From Bacteroidaceae bacterium (GTDB lineage Bacteria; Bacteroidota; Bacteroidia; Bacteroidales; Bacteroidaceae): a stretch of 46,971 bases of DNA. The position numbers and the translations under genes were made by a program. The DNA lies in assembly GCA_024697785.1 (NCBI GenBank), contig JAILEU010000108.1:1-46971 (forward strand). Direction: 5' to 3'. The notes below the pieces were generated by a model. That model saw only the letters and a list, made by a program, of their open reading frames with translations, had not been told where the DNA came from and did no database searches. This document shows, piece after piece, positions 33,836 to 40,892 of this stretch (its first letter is position 1; each line of letters begins with the position of its first letter).

Positions 33836-35194
33836 TCACTCTACGGCCACGCGCCTGATGGCATGGTTGTTACTGTCGCCCACATAGAGCACATCGTCGC
33901 TGTCGATAGCCAGGCCGTAGGGGCTGTTGAACTTCGCCACATCGCCCGTGCCGTTGACGTAGCCCGGCTGCTGGGGCAGGCCGGCAACGGTGGACACATA
34001 GCCCGTCTTCAGGTTGATTTTCCGGATGCAATGGTTGCCCGTGTCGGCCACATAGAGATTTCCTTCGCTGTCGCGGCACATCTGGTGGGGATTCGAGAAC
34101 TGGGCCTGGTTGATGGGGCCGTCGAAGAATCCTGCCGAACCCCCTGAGAGGGTTGTACACGTCTGCGCCTCCAAGTCGAGCTTATAGATGCGGTTCATCT
34201 CATCGACGGTGAAATAGAGGATGTTCGGGTCGCTGCCGTCGAACACCATGCCGAACGTGCTGCCGCTGGTGCTGCCGATGCCCACGCCGCCGTACAGCTG
34301 TGTGAGGTTCTCGCCCAGGGCCGTCTCGGGGTCGAAACGAATCAGATAGCCACCGTAGGAACGGGTGTAGAACTTACCGTCGGCGGGGCACATGGCAGCC
34401 GTCCGGCGGGCTGCCCACGACGCCATGCCGCCAGGGGAGAACTCGGTGTTGTCCCAGCTGATCTCGCCCTTGTTCATGGCAACCCAGTCGTTGTCCGGGT
34501 CGTAATACCAGTATTCGTTGTTTCCGATGTTCGCCTGAATGTGATAGACCTTGTCGTGGACGTCGTCATAGACATTGACGGGCACCGTCAGGAAGATGCC
34601 CAGCTCGTCGATGAGCTTCAGCTGGTCGGCCTCCTCGTTGGCACAGTAGCGGTAGAACTTGCTGTCGTGCGTGTCGATCTCGAAGTAGATGTTCTTACGC
34701 TTGTCCACAGAGATACACTGGTTCATCTCCGAGGCGAACTGTGCCTCCGACAGGCTGATGGTGCCTGTGGGGTTGGCGGTCGCGGCTGCATCGCCGCCGC
34801 AAACGGTGGTCACGTTGGTCTGAATCTTGTAGTCGAAATGGCCTGGGAACGACGCCTCCTGATCGCCTATCCGGACCTTTATCACCACGTTTTCACCGGG
34901 CAGCTTCGGCGCAAGCACCAGCAGACGGTCGCCGCTCGCTCCGATCACGGGTGCCTCCTTCTGGTTGAAAAAGACGCTGACGGCGTCGGCGTTGTTTCCG
35001 AAGTTGCTGCCCGTGAGGATCACCTTGGTGGCAATGGGGCCGCCCGTCGGGTAGAAGCTCTCGCAGACGATGGGCTTCGACGCATCGTAGCTCGGATAGC
35101 CCGCCTCAGCATGCTCGCACGACGCAAACAGCACGACCGCAGCCATTGCCACTGCTGACGAAATTCTGACCTTTACTTTATTAAATAGGTACAT
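33836..35194 (-). CDS. IPT/TIG and NHL-repeat surface lipoprotein
   Basis: A 452-residue lipoprotein (VLFASCEH, Cys26) and the first gene of the leftward PUL. An IPT/TIG immunoglobulin-like domain (about 42-122: IVCESFYPTGGPIATKVILTG, then GSNFGNNADAVSVFF) precedes an NHL propeller (about 185-452) with repeats such as FSNPHQMCRDSEGNLYVADTGNHCIRKI and FNSPYGLAIDSDDVLYVGDSNNHAIRRV. Proteins of this type in Bacteroidetes PULs are thought to bind glycans at the cell surface. It ends 47 bp before susC. Confidence 0.9.
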   Translation of the reverse strand: MYLFNKVKVRISSAVAMAAVVLFASCEHAEAGYPSYDASKPIVCESFYPTGGPIATKVILTGSNFGNNADAVSVFFNQKEAPVIGASGDRLLVLAPKLPGENVVIKVRIGDQEASFPGHFDYKIQTNVTTVCGGDAAATANPTGTISLSEAQFASEMNQCISVDKRKNIYFEIDTHDSKFYRYCANEEADQLKLIDELGIFLTVPVNVYDDVHDKVYHIQANIGNNEYWYYDPDNDWVAMNKGEISWDNTEFSPGGMASWAARRTAAMCPADGKFYTRSYGGYLIRFDPETALGENLTQLYGGVGIGSTSGSTFGMVFDGSDPNILYFTVDEMNRIYKLDLEAQTCTTLSGGSAGFFDGPINQAQFSNPHQMCRDSEGNLYVADTGNHCIRKINLKTGYVSTVAGLPQQPGYVNGTGDVAKFNSPYGLAIDSDDVLYVGDSNNHAIRRVAVE

Positions 35195-35344
35195 GTGGGT
35201 TTTTTTGAGGTTTAATTGAATAAATGACGACCGTCCTCACACTTTCCACTAAACACTACAGGAATAAAAATCCGCCCTTCGTCAAACCGCCCCCAGCTGT
35301 GCACCAATGAAAAGGCCTCCGCCTGCTCCTTTTCATTTCGGGTA
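35195..35344 (-). promoter_or_regulatory. Leader of the PUL transcript with start-proximal hairpin
   Basis: The leader is about 145 nt. Close to the expected 5' end, ATGAAAAGG (35307-35315) and CCTTTTCAT (35328-35336) form a perfect nine-base-pair stem with a 12-nt loop. It could stabilise the mRNA or attenuate transcription. Confidence 0.45.
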
Positions 35345-35376
35345 CAAAGGTACGGCAAAAAATTGAATTGACCAAA
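35345..35376 (-). promoter_or_regulatory. Main promoter of the PUL
   Basis: Minus-strand TACCTTTG (35345-35352) with TTTG (35373-35376) exactly 20 nt upstream, a full match to the Bacteroidetes consensus. Confidence 0.8.
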
Positions 35377-35510
35377 TAAATTGACATATAATTTTCATAG
35401 ATTTTTAAAAATTTTACGTATAAAACATAATATCAACAACAAACAAGTACTCCGCAATGATGCAGCGTCCTGACCGCACAGGGATCCGACGGCCGACAAC
35501 GACGCCAGCC

Positions 35511-35715
35511 ACAGCCCACTGCGCTGGCGGGGCGACGCACTACGTCCTTCACACAGCCCACTGCGCTGGCGCGGCGGTCCAAACCAACTCTCGCCCGAGC
35601 GACTGTCCCCCCGATGAGCGGCCATGTCACCACCTAGATGATCGGCGCTGGCGACACCCCGATGAGCGGCCATGTCGCCACCCGATGAGCGGCCATGTCG
35701 CACCCCCGATTAGCG
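35511..35715. repeat. GC-rich direct repeats
   Basis: ACAGCCCACTGCGCTGGCG occurs at 35511 and 35553 (42 bp apart). CCGATGAGCGGCCATGTC occurs at 35611, 35659 and 35682, with a degenerate fourth copy (CCGATTAGCGGCC) at 35706. Reading frames across the block are proline/arginine-rich and not credible as genes. Confidence 0.85.
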
Positions 35716-35723
35716 GCCCGAGC

Positions 35724-35895
35724 GCTACAGTGCTACAGTGCTACAGTTCTCAAGACGCTTTACACACAGGACCAAAAATCAGGTCTATTATATATATTAT
35801 ATAATATATATATTATATAATATATATAATAGAATTTTTTTCCACTCTGATGTGATAACCATATTTTGAACTGTAGCACTGTAGCACTGTAGCGC
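35724..35895. repeat. Nested palindromic element with a 48-bp AT-only core
   Basis: The outer arms are (GCTACAGT)x3 with TC at 35724-35750 and its inverted copy at 35868-35895. At the centre, 35785-35832 is a perfect 48-bp palindrome, CTATTATATA to TATATAATAG, that is A/T apart from the end bases. The midpoints of arms and core coincide within about one base, so the whole 172 bp could extrude as one cruciform or fold as one RNA hairpin. Confidence 0.93.
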
Positions 35896-35994
35896 AAACG
35901 ACATCGAAAAGGTGTCTTTTCCTGAATACGGTTGACTCCCTTTAGCCCCCGAGAGTCCTCCCGCAGAGTGCCGCCGGTCATTCCTGCACGATTC

Positions 35995-36040
35995 CGCTAC
36001 AGTGCTACAGTGCTACAGTTCAAAACATGCTTTACACACA
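35995..36040. repeat. Half copy of the GCTACAGT element
   Basis: (GCTACAGT)x3, TC, six bases, then TGCTTTACACACA repeats the left half of the element at 35724 (which reads ACGCTTTACACACA). There is no AT palindrome and no right arm. Confidence 0.85.
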
Positions 36041-36290
36041 AGCGTCGGTTCGCCCGCTTCCCGGGGGATTTCCCAGGTCATCCAGTGCCGTCAAAGGATT
36101 TCACCTTTAGAAGCTGTCCCCCAAGCCCCATAATCGCCGGAAAAGTAGAATCGAAGGCAGGCAAAACAATTTACTCTACGGATTACAACGTAAAAAGATA
36201 TTCAACTTATATTCAACAATGTAAATATGAGAATTCAAAAATAATATTTACTTTTCGCCTACTAATGAAATCGCGAAAAAATTAAATGAG

Positions 36291-36298
36291 TATCTTTG
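36291..36298 (+). promoter_or_regulatory. -7 box of the sigma-factor gene
   Basis: TATCTTTG, 21 nt before the ATG at 36320. The longer reading frame that would begin with the TTG at 36296 overlaps this box, which argues for the ATG. No TTTG is seen at the usual upstream distance. Confidence 0.6.
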
Positions 36299-36319
36299 CA
36301 GCAGAAATTGAATATCGCT

Positions 36320-36964
36320 ATGTTTAACACACGTTTTTCAGAGTTATACGTCAGCAACTACTCCCGCATGCTGCGGATGGCGAAAACCTACGTCCCCGCC
36401 CAGGAGGATGCTGAAAACATTGTCCATGATGTTTTCGTAAGCGTATGGGAACATAAGGACCATGTGCTGCAGATGGACAATGTCGAGGGCTATATGGCCG
36501 TATCGCTGAAAAACAAATGCCTCGACTACCTGAAGCACCTTTTCTACGTGTCGGAATATGCCGAGCGTGTAAACGAAGTGCTTCGCGACGACCTTCACAG
36601 CCGTCCCGACAGCCTCGACGCGAGCGATGCCGCCACAGCCTGCGACAGGGAAATCATCAACAAGGCTGCCTGTCACGCCATCGGCGCCCTCCCGCCCCGC
36701 TGCCGCCAGGTGTTCCTGCTCTCTCGACGCGACCATCTGAAGAACGCCGAGATTGCTGAGCGCATGGGCATCTCGGTGAATACCGTCGAGGCGCAGATGA
36801 CCATCGCCCTACGCAAGCTGCGCGCCGCCCTGAGCCGCTACCTGCCTCAGTCAGCCCGCCCGAACAAAAAACAGCTGCAGCAGCCCGATTTTACCCCGAA
36901 TGCCTTAGGGGAGAATGAGGGCCCGGTCGTTAATATATATCATTACACGTCAAAAATAGGTTAG
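36320..36964 (+). CDS. ECF-type RNA polymerase sigma factor
   Basis: A 214-residue sigma-70 family protein of the extracytoplasmic type. Region 2 is at about 5-75 (FSELYVSNYSRMLRMAKTYV, then EDAENIVHDVFVSVWEH), and region 4 at about 120-175 (LPPRCRQVFLLSRRDHLKNAEIAERMGIS, then VNTVEAQMTIALRKLRAAL). The C-terminal 40 residues are an extra polar tail. No FecR-type anti-sigma gene adjoins it and the local SusC lacks an STN domain, so its signal source is unclear. It may drive the rightward cluster or the PUL. Confidence 0.92.
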   Translation: MFNTRFSELYVSNYSRMLRMAKTYVPAQEDAENIVHDVFVSVWEHKDHVLQMDNVEGYMAVSLKNKCLDYLKHLFYVSEYAERVNEVLRDDLHSRPDSLDASDAATACDREIINKAACHAIGALPPRCRQVFLLSRRDHLKNAEIAERMGISVNTVEAQMTIALRKLRAALSRYLPQSARPNKKQLQQPDFTPNALGENEGPVVNIYHYTSKIG

Positions 36965-36984
36965 CACGCGCCCAAGGGCGTCCC

Positions 36985-37045
36985 CCATTTCATAGACCAT
37001 AGACCATAAACATTATTAATCATCAATCACCAATCAAAAAAAGCG
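36985..37045. repeat. CATAGAC / AATCATC heptads before the small secreted gene
   Basis: CATAGAC, CATAGAC, CATAAAC, then AATCATC, AATCACC, AATCAAA, all 7-bp units. They run up to the start codon region at 37047. Confidence 0.85.
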
Positions 37046-37046
37046 T

Positions 37047-37766
37047 ATGAAAAAAGTTTACTTTTTTGCCTTGTGCGGCCTGCTGACGGCTGCGTTGGTT
37101 CCCCAGAAAGCGATGGCCGTGGCCACGTACGAGAACCATGTTGTTACACTGACGGGCGTTCCCGAAGGTGCAGGTGTCGTCTATCTGACCACTGAGTGGA
37201 ATGGAACCGAGTGGGACGACATTGACGAGATGCTCTACGAGGAGGATGAAATCACCGTGAAGGCGACCATCGAGACGAAGGGCAACAAGGCAATCTGTCA
37301 CCTCTATGCCATCCCCAACGAGGGCTACCAGTTTGCCGGATTCTTCATCGACGAGGACGGCGACGGTAAGTTCGACATCACGAAGGACGCCCCCATCACC
37401 TACTCTGACGACACCGCGCTGGACACTAAATGCGAAGAAAACCAGATGCCCCGCACCTACACCAGCTCGCCTGCCATTCAGGTTGTCCTTACCCACGATT
37501 CGCCCAACGAGTATTCCGAAGGTCCCGAGGCAGCCGACAACCTGGCTGCCGCCGAGGCTGCCGCCGAAGCAGACTGGGAGCAGTTCGGCTGCCTGAACCA
37601 CTTCTTCGCCGTGTTCTATGAGGAGGGCAACGAGAACCCCATCACCGGCATCAAGGCCGTGGCCATCCGTCCCGACGACGTCATCTACAACCTCTGCGGA
37701 CAGCGCGTAGGCAAAGAGGCCAAAGGACTGCTGATTGTCGGGGGGAAGAAGAGGATTATCCGATAA
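37047..37766 (+). CDS. Secreted protein with type IX-like C-terminal tail
   Basis: A 239-residue protein that I do not recognise. It has a signal peptide (MKKVYFFALCGLLTAALVPQKAMA), an early motif PEGAGVVYLTTEWN, an EF-hand-like loop DEDGDGKFDITKD (near residue 110) and the tail VIYNLCGQRVGKEAKGLLIVGGKK. The plan and gene context match the protein at 17138. Secretion to the surface is likely; the function is unknown. Confidence 0.75.
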   Translation: MKKVYFFALCGLLTAALVPQKAMAVATYENHVVTLTGVPEGAGVVYLTTEWNGTEWDDIDEMLYEEDEITVKATIETKGNKAICHLYAIPNEGYQFAGFFIDEDGDGKFDITKDAPITYSDDTALDTKCEENQMPRTYTSSPAIQVVLTHDSPNEYSEGPEAADNLAAAEAAAEADWEQFGCLNHFFAVFYEEGNENPITGIKAVAIRPDDVIYNLCGQRVGKEAKGLLIVGGKKRIIR

Positions 37767-37777
37767 AAAAGGCACTG

Positions 37778-37914
37778 ATGAAAATGAAAAATGAAAAATG
37801 AAGAATGAAAAATGAAAAATAAAATGTCCTGTATACAAAGTTCCCTTTCTTCTGACGGCGTTTCCGCTGGCAAAGCTATTTATTCTTCATTCTTCATTTT
37901 TCATTCTTCATTTT
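37778..37914. repeat. MITE-like repeat, copy 1
   Basis: Heptads of ATGAAAA type (37778-37819) and their inverted form TTCTTCA/TTTTTCA (37883-37910) flank a unique core, GTCCTGTATACAAAGTTCCC to GGCAAAGCTATT (37826-37880). The core recurs at 40806-40860 with one difference. Confidence 0.92.
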
Positions 37915-37948
37915 CAAATCCAGTCTGAAAGTCTAAAAAACTCCCCCC

Positions 37949-40624
37949 ATGCGCAGACAGCTAAGAGGCTTTGCGTTCACAGTCATAACCACCTGTATCA
38001 TCCTGGGTGGTTATGCTGCTGAAATGCCTGTCCCCGGCGACAGCGTAACGGCGCAGGAGGGTCTCCGGAACGACATCAGCGCCTCGCTGGTCATCTGCGG
38101 ACGAGGCAGCAGGCTGATATCGTCGTTCGGCCATTGCTCCATCCACATGTCGTGTCCCTCGGCGGGGTTGGACAACTTCTACACCTACCTCATCGAGGCT
38201 TCGTCGGCCAACGTCCGCCGCTTCCTGCTGGAGGACGTCTGCAAGGGGCTCTTCGTGGTGCAGAAGTGGGACGAGTTCTCGAAGGACTATGTCCGGCAGA
38301 ACCGCCCCGTCAAGGAATACCCCCTCAACCTCACCACCGACGAGGTGCGGCGCCTGTGGATGAGCCTCGACCGCGAGACGTTCCACCCCGACAGCCGCAC
38401 CTACAGCTTCCTGCACGCGCAGTGCACGTCGATATGCGCCGACATCATCAGAGGCTCGCTGCTGGGCGAGCGGATGGAATACGGCGCCCTGCCACCGGCG
38501 CTCACGGGCACGCTGCGCGACTATGCCGCCTACGCGGTGCGGGACTATCCGTGGTACAACCTGTGCTTCCAGAGCCTGCTGGGGGCCGAGGGCGAACAGC
38601 AGGGCGACCTCTGGGAGAAACTGGCGCCGATGGACATCGTGACGGTGTGGAGCGGAGCATCCATCGTCGACGCGGCGGGGAACAGACGCCCCGTCCTGGG
38701 CGACGAGCACGTGCTCTTTGCCGGCAGCGGGGTTAGTGGTGAGGGGTTAGAGGTTAGGGTCAACAATAACGATAACGATAACGATAACGATAACGAAAAC
38801 CCTAACCCCTCACCCTTAACCCCTAACCTTTTCTTCGCCGTGCTGCTCGCCGTCACGCTGCTGCTGACGCTTGCTGAAAACAGGTTAGGGGTCAGGGGCA
38901 AGAGGTTAGTGCAGGCCTACGACGCCCTCCTGCTGTGCCTGCAGACCCTGCTGGGACTGTTCTTCACGGGGCTGCTGCTGTTCTCGAAAGCGCCGTGGAT
39001 GGCGGGGAACCTGCTGCCCATCGTCTTCAACCCCACGCCCCTTGTCGTCTGGCTATGCCTGCGGAGGAAGAAGGCCATCCGCTGGGCGCGTGCCGCCTAT
39101 GCCGCCGTGCTGGCGGCGATGATGGTGGCTGCGGCCTTCGTGCCACAGCTCGGCTGGGCCCACGTCCTGCTGTTTGCCTCGTTCCTCGTCCGTGTGATCG
39201 CTCATATCCTCTGGATCGGTCAAAACCCCACAAACATGAAAAAAGCAATCCTAACCCTCTTTGCGCTTGCCGTCGGCTGCGCGATGACAGCCCAGACGCT
39301 GGCGCCCTTCAAGGCGGGCGACCGCGTGACGTTCGTCGGCAACAGCATCACCGACGGCGGACACTATCACTCGTACATCTGGCTCTACTACATGACACGC
39401 TTCCCCAGCCGGCAGATGTGGATGGCCAACTGCGGCATCGGCGGCGACACCGCCGAGGACATCCTGCGACGCTTCGACGGCGACGTGGCCGCCAAAAACC
39501 CCACCGTCGTCACACTCACCTTCGGCATGAACGACACGGGCTACTGGGAATACAACGGCGACGACGCGCAGCGCTTTGCCGACGGCAAGGTGGCCGAGGC
39601 ACGGCGTAACTTCCTCGAAATCGAGAAGAAGCTGAAAAAGCTGACGGGCACACGCGTGGTGATGGTCGGCACGTCGCCCTACGACCAGACATCGACCTTC
39701 AACGACAACATCTACCGCCGCAAGAACGACGCCATGCAGCGCGTCATCGCCATTCAGGACTCGGCGGCACAGGCCAACCACTGGGAGTTCATCGACTTCA
39801 ACGCCCCCATGTGCGACGTGGGCGCCCGCATGCAGAGGGACGACCCCGACTTCAGCGTCTGCGGCAACGACCGCGTACATCCCGACAACGACGGACACAT
39901 GCTGATGGCCTACCTCTTCCTGAAGGCACAGGGCATGACGGGCAGGCCCGTGGCGGACTTCTGCATCAACGCCCGACAGAAGAAGGCCGAGAAAGCGGAG
40001 AACTGCACCATCACCGCCATCACCGCCAGCCGCGACGTCCTCGCCTTCAACTACCTGAGCGAGGCGCTGCCCTACCCCCTCGACACCATCCCCCACGGCT
40101 GGGGCTTCACCCGCCCGCAGTCGGACATCGTGAAGATGATTCCCGACTTCGCGGACGAGATGAACAGCGAACGCCTCACCGTGAGCGGGCTGAAGGGCAG
40201 CTACCGCCTGCTGATTGACGACATCCTCATCGACACCCTCGCCGCCACCGACCTCGAGCGCGGCGTCAACCTCACCGCCTATCGCCATACGCCCCAGTAC
40301 CAGCAGGCGTGTGCCGTCATGTCGCTCAACGAAGAGCGATGGGACATCGAGCGCCGCATACGCGACTTCGTCTGGCTGCAGTACGGCTGGTTCCTGAAGG
40401 AGCACGGCATCACCGACTACGCCACCGAAGAGGCCGCACGGACCTATCGCGAAGGCTCAAAGACAAACGCCTGGGTCAGCAGTCGCAAGGACATCTACAG
40501 CCGCCTCATGCATCCCGAAATCATGAAGCTGCTTGAACAGGAGCAAGACCTCATCGTCCGCACCATCTACGCCATCAACAACCCCGTCACCCGCCACTTC
40601 AGGCTGGAAAAAGTGAAAGATTGA
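37949..40624 (+). CDS. DUF4105 membrane protein fused to an SGNH hydrolase
   Basis: An 891-residue reading frame. Residues 1-429 are a signal peptide, a DUF4105 domain (SLVICGRGSRLISSFGHCS, YSFLHAQCTSICADII) and transmembrane helices, parallel to the protein at 15780. At residue 430 a second complete signal peptide begins (MKKAILTLFALAVGCAMTAQ, ATG at 39236) and leads into an SGNH esterase (FVGNSITDGG, LTFGMNDTGYW, DRVHPDNDGH) with a 220-residue C-terminal extension. No stop codon separates the halves. This could be a true fusion or two genes whose stop was lost; the second may still start at 39236. Residues about 261-293 come from heptad and hexamer repeats (38729-38828). Confidence 0.85.
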   Translation: MRRQLRGFAFTVITTCIILGGYAAEMPVPGDSVTAQEGLRNDISASLVICGRGSRLISSFGHCSIHMSCPSAGLDNFYTYLIEASSANVRRFLLEDVCKGLFVVQKWDEFSKDYVRQNRPVKEYPLNLTTDEVRRLWMSLDRETFHPDSRTYSFLHAQCTSICADIIRGSLLGERMEYGALPPALTGTLRDYAAYAVRDYPWYNLCFQSLLGAEGEQQGDLWEKLAPMDIVTVWSGASIVDAAGNRRPVLGDEHVLFAGSGVSGEGLEVRVNNNDNDNDNDNENPNPSPLTPNLFFAVLLAVTLLLTLAENRLGVRGKRLVQAYDALLLCLQTLLGLFFTGLLLFSKAPWMAGNLLPIVFNPTPLVVWLCLRRKKAIRWARAAYAAVLAAMMVAAAFVPQLGWAHVLLFASFLVRVIAHILWIGQNPTNMKKAILTLFALAVGCAMTAQTLAPFKAGDRVTFVGNSITDGGHYHSYIWLYYMTRFPSRQMWMANCGIGGDTAEDILRRFDGDVAAKNPTVVTLTFGMNDTGYWEYNGDDAQRFADGKVAEARRNFLEIEKKLKKLTGTRVVMVGTSPYDQTSTFNDNIYRRKNDAMQRVIAIQDSAAQANHWEFIDFNAPMCDVGARMQRDDPDFSVCGNDRVHPDNDGHMLMAYLFLKAQGMTGRPVADFCINARQKKAEKAENCTITAITASRDVLAFNYLSEALPYPLDTIPHGWGFTRPQSDIVKMIPDFADEMNSERLTVSGLKGSYRLLIDDILIDTLAATDLERGVNLTAYRHTPQYQQACAVMSLNEERWDIERRIRDFVWLQYGWFLKEHGITDYATEEAARTYREGSKTNAWVSSRKDIYSRLMHPEIMKLLEQEQDLIVRTIYAINNPVTRHFRLEKVKD
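38729..38910. repeat. Heptad and hexamer arrays inside the DUF4105-SGNH frame
   Basis: 38729-38756 is four 7-bp units (GGGGTTA, GTGGTGA, GGGGTTA, GAGGTTA). 38765-38800 is six 6-bp units (GATAAC type, encoding NDNDND). 38800-38828 is four units of CCCTAAC type, the inverted form of the first block. 38883-38910 is four more (GGTTAGG type) within the first membrane helix region. The paralogue at 15780 lacks these stretches. Confidence 0.9.
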
Positions 40625-40629
40625 AGAAA

Positions 40630-40770
40630 ATGGTTTAGTTTTTGCTCCGCAAAAGGTTTCTTTTTTTGTTTTACAAAAAAGGTTTAATGATTTTGCGTGG
40701 CAAAATCGGTTTATAAACCTCCGGCGCAGCCGGAACGTTTTCGCTGGCAAAGCTATTTATTCTTTTTTTA
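40630..40770. repeat. Hairpin-rich spacer with MITE remnant
   Basis: Small inverted repeats (TTTTGCTCCGCAAAA, ATTTTGCGTGGCAAAAT, CGGCGCAGCCG). At 40737-40764 there is a remnant GTTTTCGCTGGCAAAGCTAT that repeats the end of the MITE-like core directly before copy 2. Confidence 0.75.
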
Positions 40771-40892
40771 ATGAAAAATGAAGAATGAAAAATGAAAAAT
40801 ATAATGTCCTGTATACAAAGTTCCCTTTCCTCTGACGGCGTTTCCGCTGGCAAAGCTATTCATTCTTCATTCTTCATTTTTCATTTTTCATT
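40771..40892. repeat. MITE-like repeat, copy 2
   Basis: Same structure and orientation as 37778-37914: ATGAAAA heptads, the 55-bp core (40806-40860) and inverted TTCTTCA/TTTTTCA heptads. It overlaps the first 34 codons of the GH2 gene. Confidence 0.92.

Noticed and set aside
35395-35703. 102-codon minus-strand frame in the GC-rich repeat block
   Set aside because: Translation simply reflects the CCGATGAGCGGCC repeats and has no supporting signal.
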